The notes: generated from the letters alone by a model not told the origin. A stretch of 64,000 nt of DNA from Promethearchaeota archaeon (GCA_014728035.1 WJMJ01000018.1:62001-126000); one strand, 5' to 3'. Counted from the stretch's first letter, positions 29,237-38,977 are shown. Translations and numbers: made by a program.

Positions 29237-31912
29237 TTATCCAAAGATTAATCGCTCAACAAAGCCTCTTACCAGACCTGAAACCTCAGTTTCAACCAAA
29301 GCAGCAAGTCCTAAGAAGAATGCACCAAGAATATAGGTTCTCCATACTCTACCATCGGTCAACAGCACTCTAGTCTTTTCTGGGATAGAATCGAATTCCT
29401 CATTCATAATACTTGGCGATAAATCACGAGCTATTCGCAGAGAAGCTGCAGCAATGAATAAGAAAGCAGGTATTTCTATCACAAAGTGAGGAAGAATTCC
29501 AGCCCAGAAGAGAATTGGATTATCCTTTATCATTGCAAGGCCTCCAACAGTCAATGCTGTAGAGAGAACTTCTGAGATTGCCAGAGACATAAGGCTGAAT
29601 TTGATGTATAACAATAATGTATCCTGTTGCTGTACTTCAGGTCTATTTCCGTAAAATACTTTGTATAATATTGCAATAATCATGGGTAAGATGATCAAAG
29701 CAATCAGAGTGAATTGGTCATCATACACAAAGTATTCGAGTACGAACAAAATAAGCAATGGTGGGAACCACCATCCGCCATCCGTACCTCGTAGCTTGTT
29801 TATAATCCAAATTAGGAAATACCCTCCAAATAGAATACATAGGAGAATTCCCACAATCAATCCAATAAATGCCTCAGGACTCCATGGATGAACTAAGACA
29901 AAAACACCATTTAAGAGAATGAAGGATACAATCAAACCAGCTGCAACAGTAAATGCCACAAGAAACAACGAGTAGATTGCATTCGTTTTCTCATCAGATT
30001 CCTGTCTTCTCATTGCAATAAGCCATAATATGAGGGACCAAAAAATCGGCCCAATTAGTAGCATGAGTAAGGTTCGGATCAAGTTGTGTTCTAAAATAAT
30101 GGGAAATATTGAACCACCAGTTGCTTCAATAGTCCATTCACCAAACACAAATTCAAGACCATTAGGATCTCCAATCTCACCTAATACGGACATAACCAGA
30201 TACTCCAAAATTCCAGGTGGAACAACAAGAGATAGAGCTGCAATACCTATTACAGATATTATCAATCCACCAACAAACATCACAACGACATCACGAACAT
30301 CAGAGGAATGAACATTCACTAAAGGTGTGGTGTCTAGATTGTGTTTTTCTCGATATATATCACTAGATTTCAGGTAATGCATAACAAACATAGTACCGAA
30401 AATATAGAGTGGTACGTTAATCAGAAATTCTGACAGATACCGATATATCATGTCACCTTCAGTGGGGAATGCCATTGTTGGTCGTAGACTAAGAAACTCA
30501 ATATCAGGGGCGATAACATGACCTACAGAAATATTGAGAATATAATCTAATCCTGGAAGAATTAACCAAGTACCAATAGCGAGGAGTAATCCTCCAATAA
30601 TTGCAAAACCTTCCACCTCACCTCCAATTCTTTTGCGTACGAAGTGCCCAACAACTCCTAGGAAGAGAATCATACAGAATGGAATCAGGAGAATCAATAG
30701 AATCCATCTCACGGCATTTAGAAATCCAACAGACGTTGTGGGATTAGATAATGCATTTGCAACAGAAGATTCCACATTTTCCGGAAATATTCTCAGGGGC
30801 ATCATTGATTCAGCTGAATAATGTAAAGTAACTGCAAAGATTGCACCCACATAAGCTGCGATACCAATTCCTGAAACAATAACGGAATATCCATAATTAG
30901 ATAGGGTTGCTTTGATATCAATACTGGAAACTTTTGAACGTACCTGGGTTAGAGCTTCAAAAGTTCGCTTATAGAAGCGGATAGCGAAATCCTCAACTAA
31001 TGGAAATACTACGATAGCAAATAGGATTGGTGGAAAAGCAATAATGAAACCAATAGCATAGCTCGTAAGTACAAATTCCAGTGTTGTTGGAGTTCCAATA
31101 ACTTCTACAATCGAGAGTAAAATAGTACCAATTGAAAGGAGTAAGTTAAGCCTAAAGAACCATCCTAGAACACCCCTCATCATTTCGTCGCCAATTTTTC
31201 TGTTACCAAGAGTAAGACCTGCACCTTTTGCAAGTCGATTAGACGAAGGATATCCAAATCGATAAATCCAAGTCAAGAACACTATAATTCCATATGCGTA
31301 GAAAGAAGGTGGACTACTCATATACAGACCAATTGATGGTAATAAAGTAGCAAGTCCGATTATCAGATAATCCTTCCACGATTCACTATAAGCTTTAGAA
31401 ATCACTTCTGGATTGAGAGGTTCTTTGTCCGGAATATCGAATTCAACATTATGGATTCTATCTCTAAATCCTGAGAAGCCATCTGTTTCTGGTTCTCTAC
31501 CAATAACTCTCTTGATAACATTGGAGAATTTTCGCTTTATTGGATCTTGTAGAGCTAACTTGATTGCCAGTACAAGCATCCCGAAAAGCACAGCAAAGAA
31601 CGCAACCATTACCCATGTAAGAAAGTCTTGTAATGCACTCGCAAAGTGAAATATGAAATCAAGAAGAAGAGCATCACCAATTTCGTTACTTGCAAAGGGA
31701 GGGAGTTCAAATAACCCCGAACTCAAATCGGTGTATGTAATCAAAAAGAAAATATTCCATAGGAAGTAGAATACTGCCCGAATGTATAAAATTGCAAGAA
31801 AAGCTTCAACATATCTGTTACGCTTTGATCTAAATACAATCAAATAAATCAATGTCGAAATCAAAGCAGGGAGTAGCTGAAACAAGACTGTTACTAAGTT
31901 TATTTCTGCCAT
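29237..31912 (-). CDS. large polytopic membrane protein of unknown function
   Basis: An integral membrane protein of about 891 residues with roughly 16-20 hydrophobic helices spread along its length and mostly short loops. The longest soluble stretch is near residues 130-175. No transporter, glycosyltransferase or peptidase motif is recognised. The ATG at 31912 has GAGGTG five bases upstream, and the GTG at 31918 overlaps that site. The same arrangement occurs before the downstream giant surface gene. It precedes the two giant surface protein genes on the same strand but is separated from them by a strong terminator hairpin, so cotranscription is unlikely. A role in surface-protein export, anchoring or decoration is only a guess from position. 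Confidence 0.6.
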   Translation of the reverse strand: MAEINLVTVLFQLLPALISTLIYLIVFRSKRNRYVEAFLAILYIRAVFYFLWNIFFLITYTDLSSGLFELPPFASNEIGDALLLDFIFHFASALQDFLTWVMVAFFAVLFGMLVLAIKLALQDPIKRKFSNVIKRVIGREPETDGFSGFRDRIHNVEFDIPDKEPLNPEVISKAYSESWKDYLIIGLATLLPSIGLYMSSPPSFYAYGIIVFLTWIYRFGYPSSNRLAKGAGLTLGNRKIGDEMMRGVLGWFFRLNLLLSIGTILLSIVEVIGTPTTLEFVLTSYAIGFIIAFPPILFAIVVFPLVEDFAIRFYKRTFEALTQVRSKVSSIDIKATLSNYGYSVIVSGIGIAAYVGAIFAVTLHYSAESMMPLRIFPENVESSVANALSNPTTSVGFLNAVRWILLILLIPFCMILFLGVVGHFVRKRIGGEVEGFAIIGGLLLAIGTWLILPGLDYILNISVGHVIAPDIEFLSLRPTMAFPTEGDMIYRYLSEFLINVPLYIFGTMFVMHYLKSSDIYREKHNLDTTPLVNVHSSDVRDVVVMFVGGLIISVIGIAALSLVVPPGILEYLVMSVLGEIGDPNGLEFVFGEWTIEATGGSIFPIILEHNLIRTLLMLLIGPIFWSLILWLIAMRRQESDEKTNAIYSLFLVAFTVAAGLIVSFILLNGVFVLVHPWSPEAFIGLIVGILLCILFGGYFLIWIINKLRGTDGGWWFPPLLILFVLEYFVYDDQFTLIALIILPMIIAILYKVFYGNRPEVQQQDTLLLYIKFSLMSLAISEVLSTALTVGGLAMIKDNPILFWAGILPHFVIEIPAFLFIAAASLRIARDLSPSIMNEEFDSIPEKTRVLLTDGRVWRTYILGAFFLGLAALVETEVSGLVRGFVERLIFG

Positions 31913-32006
31913 AAACACACCTCAGTGTTATCTGAAAATAACTTCAGCTCTCGCGAATAGAAAAAGGTTCGGTGGACAGACTAATTTACTTGAAAGATAT
32001 TCTCTA

Positions 32007-32023
32007 CCGAAAGCTTCAAATAG
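32007..32023 (+). promoter_or_regulatory. BRE/TATA promoter of ferritin gene
   Basis: CCGAAAGC followed by TTCAAATAG is a good archaeal BRE/TATA match. It predicts a start near 32045 and a leader of about 30 bases that contains GGAGA at 32062-32066. Confidence 0.55.
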
Positions 32024-32076
32024 TAAACTATTGTTAAATAGAATCAGAGCAATCCAGAACAGGAGAAATAAAGCAA

Positions 32077-32604
32077 ATGGAAATTAGCAAAGAGTTAGCA
32101 GATATGATTAATGACCAACTTAATTTTGAGATATACAGTGGTTATATCTATCTAGCAATGGGTGCTTGGTTTGAAGACCAGAATCTAAGTGGATTCGCAC
32201 GTTGGATGGAAATACAGTTTGATGAGGAATATGCGCACGCAATAAGATTCTGGAGACATCTTTACGAAAGAGGTGCAAAAGTCGAATTGAAAGCGATTGA
32301 AGCACCTAAGACCGAATGGACCTCTCCTCTAGAAGCATTTCAAGATGCATATGAACATGAGAAATTAGTCACTGAGCGGATCTACAAAATTGGAGAACTC
32401 GCTGAGCAACAGAAAGATAGAGCAACTTTGTCATTTCTGAATTGGTTCTATGACGAACAAGTCGAAGAAGAAGACAAAACTATGACAATTCGTGATACAT
32501 TGAAAATGATTGGCGATAGTATTCCCGCTCTCCTACAACTAGACGCAAAACTTGGAGCAAGACCACCAGTGTCAGGAGTACCTCAAGAATCAACAGAACC
32601 ATAG
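32077..32604 (+). CDS. ferritin (non-haem, FtnA-like)
   Basis: A 175-residue ferritin that oxidises Fe(II) and stores iron in a 24-subunit shell. The ferroxidase site is visible: E18 in NFEIYSGY, E51 and H54 in DEEYAHA, the glutamate of EHEKLVTE in helix C, and the YDEQVEEE segment of helix D. The ferritin four-helix pattern and short helix E are of normal length. The C-terminal tail (PVSGVPQESTEP) extends past helix E. It has its own promoter (32007-32023), a Shine-Dalgarno GGAGA, and a hairpin terminator, so it is monocistronic. It is divergent from the polytopic membrane protein. Confidence 0.93.
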   Translation: MEISKELADMINDQLNFEIYSGYIYLAMGAWFEDQNLSGFARWMEIQFDEEYAHAIRFWRHLYERGAKVELKAIEAPKTEWTSPLEAFQDAYEHEKLVTERIYKIGELAEQQKDRATLSFLNWFYDEQVEEEDKTMTIRDTLKMIGDSIPALLQLDAKLGARPPVSGVPQESTEP

Positions 32605-32623
32605 AAGATTCACGAATAAACAG

Positions 32624-32651
32624 GCGGCTCTATGAGCCGCACATCATTTTT
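32624..32651 (+). terminator. hairpin plus T-tract terminator of ferritin gene
   Basis: GCGGCTC and GAGCCGC form a perfect 7-bp stem with a TAT loop, followed after 6 bases by five T. It is located 20 bases after the ferritin stop. Confidence 0.65.
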
Positions 32652-32706
32652 CTTAAGATAGTATAACTTATTTTCTACCCTTCCATTCAATTTCATTGTG
32701 TAAGCC

Positions 32707-34701
32707 ATGTTACCAAAGAAAGTAATAGACTCTGTAAATGAAGTTGTATCAGGTGTAAAAGCCAAGGATAATGTTGCCCATATATCAGGATTTCATCGGA
32801 TACAAGTTACATCTCAAATTGACTTGGCAATTGACTGGGTTAAAGATGAAATTGATAGGTTAAGTGGAATTGAAACCAAAGTATTCGAATATGACTCAGA
32901 TGGTGTTTCTTCAATCGAAACGTGGGACTCTCTTTACTCGTGGAATCCTGAAAGCGGGATGTTACGACTAATTGAACCTGAGAGTAAGATTCTAGCAGAC
33001 TTTGGAGCTGAGAAAATTTCACTTGCTGCTCACTCAACAACAGCCGATTGTGAAGCTGAAGTGGTCTACGTTGGAAAAGGCACCAAGGACTCTGATTATG
33101 ATGAGAAAGATATCAAAGGGAAAATTGTTCTAGCTACAGGAAAGGCAAAATATGTACATCAAAAAGCATGCATTGAACGTAATGCAATTGGAGTGCTTAC
33201 CTATATACCACCTTCTGGAAAGAACGAAATAGCCTCGATTCGAAGATATGAAGGTCTTTGGCCTAATTCCGAAGAAGCTGAAAAAACCAAATTTGGATTT
33301 GCTTTGACTCAATCTGATGGTATTAAACTAAAATCATGGCTCGATAAAGGAAAGTCAGTAAAAGTAAAAGCAAGAATCAAGGCAGAATTAGGAACAGGAA
33401 AGCAAAGAATTCTTTCAGCACTGATTAAGGGAAAAGATGATTCAAAAGAAGTCTGGGCCTTCGCACATATTTGTCATCCCCATCCAGGTGCTAATGATAA
33501 TGCCTCGGGCGCAGGGTCATTACTTGAAGCAGTAAGAACAATTCAACACATGTTTAATGAAGGCACGATAGAGAAACCAGAATATTCGATCAGATTCCTT
33601 TGGGGTGCAGAGTGGCATTCAACAATTTATCTTATTGAGAATGAAAAGGATATTTTGAAAAAATGTGTTGCAATGATTAACATGGACATGGTGGGAACTA
33701 ATCCTGCGTTATCTGGTAGCATATTCAAAGTATATCGAACTCCATTCTCCTTACCTTCTTCATTGAACAATGTTGTAAGATACTGGTTGGAGCTGGAAGG
33801 TAAGAAGCTACCAAAAGCATCTGAAGGAGGAAGTATCACCCCACACACCTATGGATATTCACGATATAGTGCTGGAAGTGACCATTTTCTATTCACAGAT
33901 GCAACAATTGGTATACCTTCAGTAATGCTCAATCAGTATCCTGACAAATTCTATCATACCTCTACTGATACAATCGACAAGATTGATCCATCACAGATGG
34001 CATATGCAACCAAAGTGCTTGCACTATCACTGCTAACTCTATCATATAGAAAAACAACCTGCAAAGAATCTCTCTTGATAAGCATCAGAAATGAAATGGT
34101 CGAGCTATTGCAGGCAACCTCATTCGATGCGGTTTCAAAACTTGGACAATGCATCGGAGATCCGGAAGATGTCTATGCGCAAGCATTTACATTTCTTGGA
34201 TATGTGCGAAACCTAGGTTTTGCAACTCTTGATAAAGCAAAAGAAGAATGGTATTTGATAAGCGAACAGGAGCAACTCAGACAGTCTCTAAAAACCAGTA
34301 TAGAAATGACTTACACTGCTGAAATGGTGGTCTTGCGGAGGGCATACGAGGGAGCTTGTGCAGAAGTTGGACTTGAGGCAAAAGAGGAGGAACTAATTGA
34401 CCTCGACAAAGTCAGCTTTGAATTGGAAGTAAAACGAAAGTTCAAGTATGCACTCAGTCCATCAAAACTACTTGAAAAAGTTGGAGACCGTTCTGCATAC
34501 TACATTGAGAAGCGAATGAATGACGAACACTTCTTTGATAAGATAGATGAATTACTCAATCTATCTGTAGACTGGGCTAATCTCGATGAGATATGGAAGA
34601 AGCTAGCTTTTCAATTCGGATATTTTGAACAAAAAGAACTTTCGGAAGTAATTAAGGACCTTGAAAAAGGAGGTCTGTTGGAAACCCGGAGTATCAGCTA
34701 A
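32707..34701 (+). CDS. M28-type zinc peptidase with PA domain
   Basis: A 664-residue protein. Residues about 100-230 fit a protease-associated (PA) insert (VYVGKGTKDSDYDEKDIKGKI-like strand, then GKIVLATGKA). The following domain shows the di-zinc aminopeptidase pattern: H254, PGANDNASGAGS with the bridging aspartate D264, WGAEW with the catalytic glutamate, INMDMVGTN, SAGSDHFLF and the final ligand in YHTSTDTIDKID. The C-terminal 200 residues are helical and unrecognised. There is no signal peptide, so it is cytosolic, unlike many secreted M28 enzymes. A role in peptide turnover is likely. Its stop is directly followed by the coaD start, so the two are coupled. Confidence 0.8.
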   Translation: MLPKKVIDSVNEVVSGVKAKDNVAHISGFHRIQVTSQIDLAIDWVKDEIDRLSGIETKVFEYDSDGVSSIETWDSLYSWNPESGMLRLIEPESKILADFGAEKISLAAHSTTADCEAEVVYVGKGTKDSDYDEKDIKGKIVLATGKAKYVHQKACIERNAIGVLTYIPPSGKNEIASIRRYEGLWPNSEEAEKTKFGFALTQSDGIKLKSWLDKGKSVKVKARIKAELGTGKQRILSALIKGKDDSKEVWAFAHICHPHPGANDNASGAGSLLEAVRTIQHMFNEGTIEKPEYSIRFLWGAEWHSTIYLIENEKDILKKCVAMINMDMVGTNPALSGSIFKVYRTPFSLPSSLNNVVRYWLELEGKKLPKASEGGSITPHTYGYSRYSAGSDHFLFTDATIGIPSVMLNQYPDKFYHTSTDTIDKIDPSQMAYATKVLALSLLTLSYRKTTCKESLLISIRNEMVELLQATSFDAVSKLGQCIGDPEDVYAQAFTFLGYVRNLGFATLDKAKEEWYLISEQEQLRQSLKTSIEMTYTAEMVVLRRAYEGACAEVGLEAKEEELIDLDKVSFELEVKRKFKYALSPSKLLEKVGDRSAYYIEKRMNDEHFFDKIDELLNLSVDWANLDEIWKKLAFQFGYFEQKELSEVIKDLEKGGLLETRSIS

Positions 34702-35190
34702 ATGACTGAGAATCAGAGACCGTATTCTAAGGTCATATTTGCAGGGACATTTGACAGGTTGCACGAAGGTCATAAACATCTCCTTCGTGTTAGCCTTTCC
34801 TTAGGAGAAAATCTTGCAATTGGAATAACAACAGATAAGATGTTACAGAAAAAGACCGGTCACGATAAGATCCAATCTTTCAAAGAACGCTCTGCAAATG
34901 TTATGAAGTTCTTACAAGACATTCAAGCTGCAGAAAGATGTGAGATATTCGCTATCGACACTGTAGAGGGAGGGGCTGACAAAATGGAAGATCTAGAAGC
35001 ATTAATCATATCTGATGACAGAAAAGTCTTGGATAATGCCCTCAGAATCAATAATTTGAGGGAAGAAAACGGTCTAGATAGATTTCATATTGTTATTGTA
35101 CCACTTGTAAAAACAAAAGATGGAAAACCACTATCATCTTCCAGAAAACGTCAGGGAGAATCTTTTGAAGAGGAAGAAATTATCTATTAA
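34702..35190 (+). CDS. coaD: phosphopantetheine adenylyltransferase, archaeal type
   Basis: Catalyses adenylyl transfer from ATP to 4'-phosphopantetheine, the penultimate step of coenzyme A synthesis. The 162-residue protein has the nucleotidyltransferase motif GTFDRLHEGHK (HxGH type) at about residues 14-24 and the C-terminal LSSSRKR corresponding to the ISSTxxR motif. The sequence follows the archaeal/eukaryotic branch rather than bacterial CoaD. It starts immediately after the peptidase stop codon and overlaps the convergent RACo-like gene by four bases. Confidence 0.9.
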   Translation: MTENQRPYSKVIFAGTFDRLHEGHKHLLRVSLSLGENLAIGITTDKMLQKKTGHDKIQSFKERSANVMKFLQDIQAAERCEIFAIDTVEGGADKMEDLEALIISDDRKVLDNALRINNLREENGLDRFHIVIVPLVKTKDGKPLSSSRKRQGESFEEEEIIY

Positions 35191-36449
35191 AATTCTGAAA
35201 ATCTGTGACCCTGAAGGTAGTACTGGTCAAAAATAGGATTAGAATCTAGAGGAACATACTCAGTTCTACTACAGATCTCAGAGATTTCTTCATCAGGATC
35301 TTGAAGACAGCTTAGAATTCCAGCTCCTTCAAGAGCCCCATGTCCAACTTTTCTATGGCACGCTTGTACAAGATTTGGAAATAGACCAATGGAAGTCGCG
35401 GATTCAATGTCGAGATTAGCACCAAATGATCCAGTAAGGTAAAGATGGTTCACATCCCCTGGAGAGATATCCACACGGTCAAATAGAGTCATAATCGCTC
35501 CAAAGATTGCAGCCTTCGATTGTTGTAACATACGGATATCGGGTTGTGAGATGTATATTCGTTCACCAGTAGCAGAATCATCTTTCTCGACTATAGTATA
35601 GCTAAAGATAGAGTTATGTTCGTGCAAATAGGGCAAATCCAAATTTCTCTGAATCGAACCATTTTCATTAATAATGCCTGTCCGTAACATTTCTGACAGT
35701 AGTGATATTGTGCCTGAACCACAGATTCCGGAAGGTAATAATCTACCAAGAACCAAAGTATTTGGTTTATATGATTCATCAATTTCAACTGCTGTTATCG
35801 CACCAGGTTGTGCTGCCATTCCACATTTGATACTCATGCCTTCAAATGCAGGCCCAGATGGAGCAGAAGTGACTAAATATGAATCTTCATGCTTAAGAAC
35901 AATTTCACTATTCGTGCCAATATCAAGGAGTAGTTTTGTTTTTGATTCATTCTGTTTTGAAGATACTATCATACTGATTGCATCAGATCCGACAAATGCT
36001 TCCATAATTCTTGGACAGAAAACTTGAACATCGGATATTGTTTCCAGTCCAATTTGAGACCCAGAAGTCCAAATTGATCTAGTCTCTGTTGGATGGTAGG
36101 GAAAAGATGCAAGACCATCAAGCGAATAACCGAGAAGGACATGATGCATTACAGTATTTCCAACAACAGTAATCCTCAAAATTTGTTCAACTGAAATATT
36201 GTGACTATCAAGTGTTTTTTGGATTAACAAATTGATTGTAGACCGTAATGAATTTGTCAACTCTCTAAGCTTCTCGGCGTTATTAAAAGAACATCTAATT
36301 AACGAAACAATCTCTTGGCCATATTTGAGTAGAGAATTTGGAATTGAAAATATGGAAAAAGAATCATTACTACAAGTGAGCAATCGAGCAGATATTTGAG
36401 AGGTACCTACATCGATTGCTAGCTTGTACGAATCTTTCTTCTCCACCAC
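35187..36449 (-). CDS. RACo-like ASKHA-domain protein lacking the ferredoxin domain
   Basis: A protein of about 420 residues matching the C-terminal ATPase part of reductive activators of corrinoid proteins (RACo/RamA family, ASKHA fold). Phosphate-binding features include AIDVGTS, VGNTVMHH, LLDIGTNSEI, SAPSGPAFEG, GICGSGTIS and the C-terminal TGSFG. Full-length family members begin with a [2Fe-2S] ferredoxin domain and a linker of about 200 residues, and both are absent here. The cell must therefore supply electrons from another protein, or this protein has another job. The frame extends to a TTG at 36506 inside uspA. The GTG at 36449 has GGTGG upstream and starts right at the ASKHA domain. 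It probably shares an operon with uspA. Confidence 0.75.
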   Translation of the reverse strand: MVEKKDSYKLAIDVGTSQISARLLTCSNDSFSIFSIPNSLLKYGQEIVSLIRCSFNNAEKLRELTNSLRSTINLLIQKTLDSHNISVEQILRITVVGNTVMHHVLLGYSLDGLASFPYHPTETRSIWTSGSQIGLETISDVQVFCPRIMEAFVGSDAISMIVSSKQNESKTKLLLDIGTNSEIVLKHEDSYLVTSAPSGPAFEGMSIKCGMAAQPGAITAVEIDESYKPNTLVLGRLLPSGICGSGTISLLSEMLRTGIINENGSIQRNLDLPYLHEHNSIFSYTIVEKDDSATGERIYISQPDIRMLQQSKAAIFGAIMTLFDRVDISPGDVNHLYLTGSFGANLDIESATSIGLFPNLVQACHRKVGHGALEGAGILSCLQDPDEEISEICSRTEYVPLDSNPIFDQYYLQGHRFSEF

Positions 36450-36481
36450 ATGCCACCAGCGGTTGGTCTCACAATGAAATT

Positions 36482-36931
36482 TTATCGAACCAACATAACT
36501 GGACAAGTCGCATGATTTACTACTTTGTCACTAATAGATCCAACAAATAATCTCTTGATACCACTAACACCTCGCGAACCCATGATAATCAAGTCTGCAC
36601 CCTGTTCTTCAGCTATCTCAATTATCCGATTTGCAGGATCACCATGAGATATTAGATCAGTTACTTGACAATTCAAGGAATTTGCAATTTTTTTAGCTTT
36701 GGAAAGAATATCCTCACCTAACTTCTGAAGAGCAAGAAAAGGTTGATCGGAAACAGTGTCATGATAGGGAGTGGCTGAAACGAGCATTGGCACCACATTT
36801 AGTAGGATAACCTCTGCCTCTAATTTTGGCCCCATCGAACACGCATATCTTACCGCTTTATCAGAATGCTCAGACCCATCTATTGCAACTAGAATGGTCT
36901 TTAATTCAACTTTCTCAGCTTCTGAACTCAT
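36482..36931 (-). CDS. universal stress protein, UspA family
   Basis: A 149-residue UspA-fold protein with the ATP-binding pattern GSRGVSGIKRLFVGSIS (G-2x-G-9x-G-S) near residues 118-134. The opening TILVAIDGSEHSDKAVRYA and the closing CPVMLVR strand are typical. It probably binds ATP and acts in stress adaptation as a dimer. GGTGT lies five bases before the ATG. It is followed by the RACo-like gene on the same strand, about 32 bases away if that starts at 36449. Cotranscription is likely. Confidence 0.9.
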   Translation of the reverse strand: MSSEAEKVELKTILVAIDGSEHSDKAVRYACSMGPKLEAEVILLNVVPMLVSATPYHDTVSDQPFLALQKLGEDILSKAKKIANSLNCQVTDLISHGDPANRIIEIAEEQGADLIIMGSRGVSGIKRLFVGSISDKVVNHATCPVMLVR

Positions 36932-37072
36932 ATCACACCAACATATGTTTCAGTGTAAGCGAGCCTTATCTCTCTTGTGCCACAGTGTAATTTCAAGTAG
37001 GATATGGAAACACACGATGAGAATATATGGAAATATTTCTCTAATTACTCATATCATTCGGAGCCGTTAATA

Positions 37073-37306
37073 ATGCGAATAACTGGTACACGTTACACTA
37101 TTGACAAAAAACCCCCCGTTTTAGAACTGAGATATCAGGGAAGAGTTGTTTCCAAGTTCGAATATGTTGGCAAAACACTCAATGATGTGTCAGAAGAAAT
37201 TTGGGCCGATCTAAAGCGCAAAGGAACAACAATTCTGAAGGGTGCTTTGAAGGACGAGCTGTCCACTCTATTTCCAGGAATTAGAGTGACAGGGCCCTTG
37301 AAGTAA
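37073..37306 (+). CDS. small hypothetical protein
   Basis: A 77-residue protein with two beta strands (VLELRYQGRVVSKFEY) followed by a helix (LNDVSEEIWADLKRKG). The family is not recognised. The start at 37073 is chosen because GGAG lies about 8 bases upstream. The frame extends further to 37004 without support. It is convergent with glyS, 16 bases apart. A hairpin with arms at 37317-37324 and 37336-37343 overlaps the glyS stop and might terminate both. Confidence 0.5.
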   Translation: MRITGTRYTIDKKPPVLELRYQGRVVSKFEYVGKTLNDVSEEIWADLKRKGTTILKGALKDELSTLFPGIRVTGPLK

Positions 37307-37322
37307 AGAGATTCCTAAGAGG

Positions 37323-38828
37323 TTAGAGGTCTGAGAACCTCTTCTCACCTCTTACCAACAAACGTAGAGTATCAACCAATTCAGTATACTTGACTCTGAC
37401 TTGATCCATACTATCACGGTCTCTTATTGTAACCGTGGTATCCTCTAAGGTATCATAATCGATAGTAATACAATAGGGTGTTCCTATCTCATCCTGCCGA
37501 CGGTATCGCCGTCCAATCGACCCACTTCTATCATAATATGTTATGAGACCGCTTTCTAGGATATCCTCGTAGATTTCCTTTGCTTTTGATTCAAGTTCGT
37601 CTTTCCCCATCAAAGGAAAGACTGCTACTTGAATAGGAGCAACTGATGGTGGGAATCGTAACCAGCTCCTTTCGTCATCTTCTTCATATGCATTATCAAT
37701 TAAACAATAAAGAGGCCGTTCAACGCCAAACGCTATTTCAAGAACATCGGGTACTACAGGTTTTTTATCAACTTTGACATAGAGCTTCTCTTTTGAGAAC
37801 TCTTTGTGGCGTGTCAAGTCATAATTTCCACGATCATGTACACCACAGCATTCCACCCAGCCAAAACTTTCTGTATAAACTTCTACATCCCATGCGTCTT
37901 TTGCATAATGTGCTCGTTCATTTGGAAGGTGTTGACGAAGTCGCATCATATCATCTGTGAAACCCATGCTTCTAAATATCTGATATGCCAGATGCACACA
38001 CCAACCATATGCTTGTTTTTGGAAATAGCCCTTCTCTAGCGCTTCCTTCATTGAAACCTCTACTACCTCATCTGATTCTCCTTCCTGGTTCTGATACGGA
38101 AGCAGAGGAAGTGTATCATCTGCGATGGCAGGGAAGAATTCCCAATCAATCTCATCAGCTTCAAGAATGAATATCTGCCCCTCAACTTGAGTGAATTCTC
38201 TTAGTCTTAGCATGCCTTGACGAGGTGATATTTCGTTTCTGTAGGCTTTTCCAATCTGAAAGACCTGCGCCGGAAGTTTGCGTCTAAAAAATGTAAGAAA
38301 TCTTTTGAACAACAAGTAGGTTGTCGTTGCAGTTTCAGGTCGCATATACGCAGTCTGATCCAGACCAAGTTGCGTCTTTAACATAAGATTATACTGGGTA
38401 ACAGGACCAAGTTCGGCCTTACACGACGGACAGACTATACCTAATTCTTCCATCTTTTCAGTCATCTCATCAAGAGATAGACCTTTGATTTTCGCATCTG
38501 GAACCTGTTCTTCAATGAGGGTATCGGCACGATAACTCTGATCACACTTAGTACATACTGTAACAGGATCGATAAAACCATCGAGGTGACCAGATGCCTT
38601 CCATACAATTTCCGGAGAAACAGTTGGACACTCAACTTCCCAGAAGTTAGCTTTGACAAATGAACCACGTATTTGGCTCTCTAATCGGTTCTTCAAAAGT
38701 TTGCCAAGAGGACCTAAATCATAAAGACCTGCGGCTCCACCATAAATCTCAGGGGATGGCCCCCAGAAGAAACCTCTCTTTTTACAAAGTCCATATATAA
38801 CTTCTTGATGGTCTTTATCATCACTCAT
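37323..38828 (-). CDS. glyS: glycyl-tRNA synthetase (homodimeric class II)
   Basis: Charges tRNA-Gly with glycine. A 501-residue protein of the archaeal/eukaryotic alpha2 type. It opens with KKRGFFWGPSPEIYGG, has a zinc-binding pair CTKC and CPSC in the insertion, motif 2 around YRNEISPRQGMLRLREFTQ, and motif 3 GVERPLYCLI. The C-terminal anticodon-binding domain includes YYDRSGSIGRRYRRQDEIGTPYCI. The ATG at 38828 is favoured over a TTG at 38840. No Shine-Dalgarno is visible. The gene is divergent from HMG-CoA reductase. Confidence 0.96.
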   Translation of the reverse strand: MSDDKDHQEVIYGLCKKRGFFWGPSPEIYGGAAGLYDLGPLGKLLKNRLESQIRGSFVKANFWEVECPTVSPEIVWKASGHLDGFIDPVTVCTKCDQSYRADTLIEEQVPDAKIKGLSLDEMTEKMEELGIVCPSCKAELGPVTQYNLMLKTQLGLDQTAYMRPETATTTYLLFKRFLTFFRRKLPAQVFQIGKAYRNEISPRQGMLRLREFTQVEGQIFILEADEIDWEFFPAIADDTLPLLPYQNQEGESDEVVEVSMKEALEKGYFQKQAYGWCVHLAYQIFRSMGFTDDMMRLRQHLPNERAHYAKDAWDVEVYTESFGWVECCGVHDRGNYDLTRHKEFSKEKLYVKVDKKPVVPDVLEIAFGVERPLYCLIDNAYEEDDERSWLRFPPSVAPIQVAVFPLMGKDELESKAKEIYEDILESGLITYYDRSGSIGRRYRRQDEIGTPYCITIDYDTLEDTTVTIRDRDSMDQVRVKYTELVDTLRLLVRGEKRFSDL

Positions 38829-38977
38829 AGTCAAAACCAATCTTCGTGCTAATTACGTGTTTCTTAAACCTATGGTTGAATGACCTATTTTTGTACATCA
38901 CTCGGTAATGATGTTCCTTGGGAAGACGTTCGTCATTCTTATTAGTGAAATAAGACTCTGGAAATCAGGGTGCTGAA

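Noticed and set aside
37317..37343. Inverted repeat AAGAGGTT / AACCTCTT over the glyS stop
   Set aside because: No T-tract follows on either strand and the stem lies largely in codons, so it is not called as a terminator.
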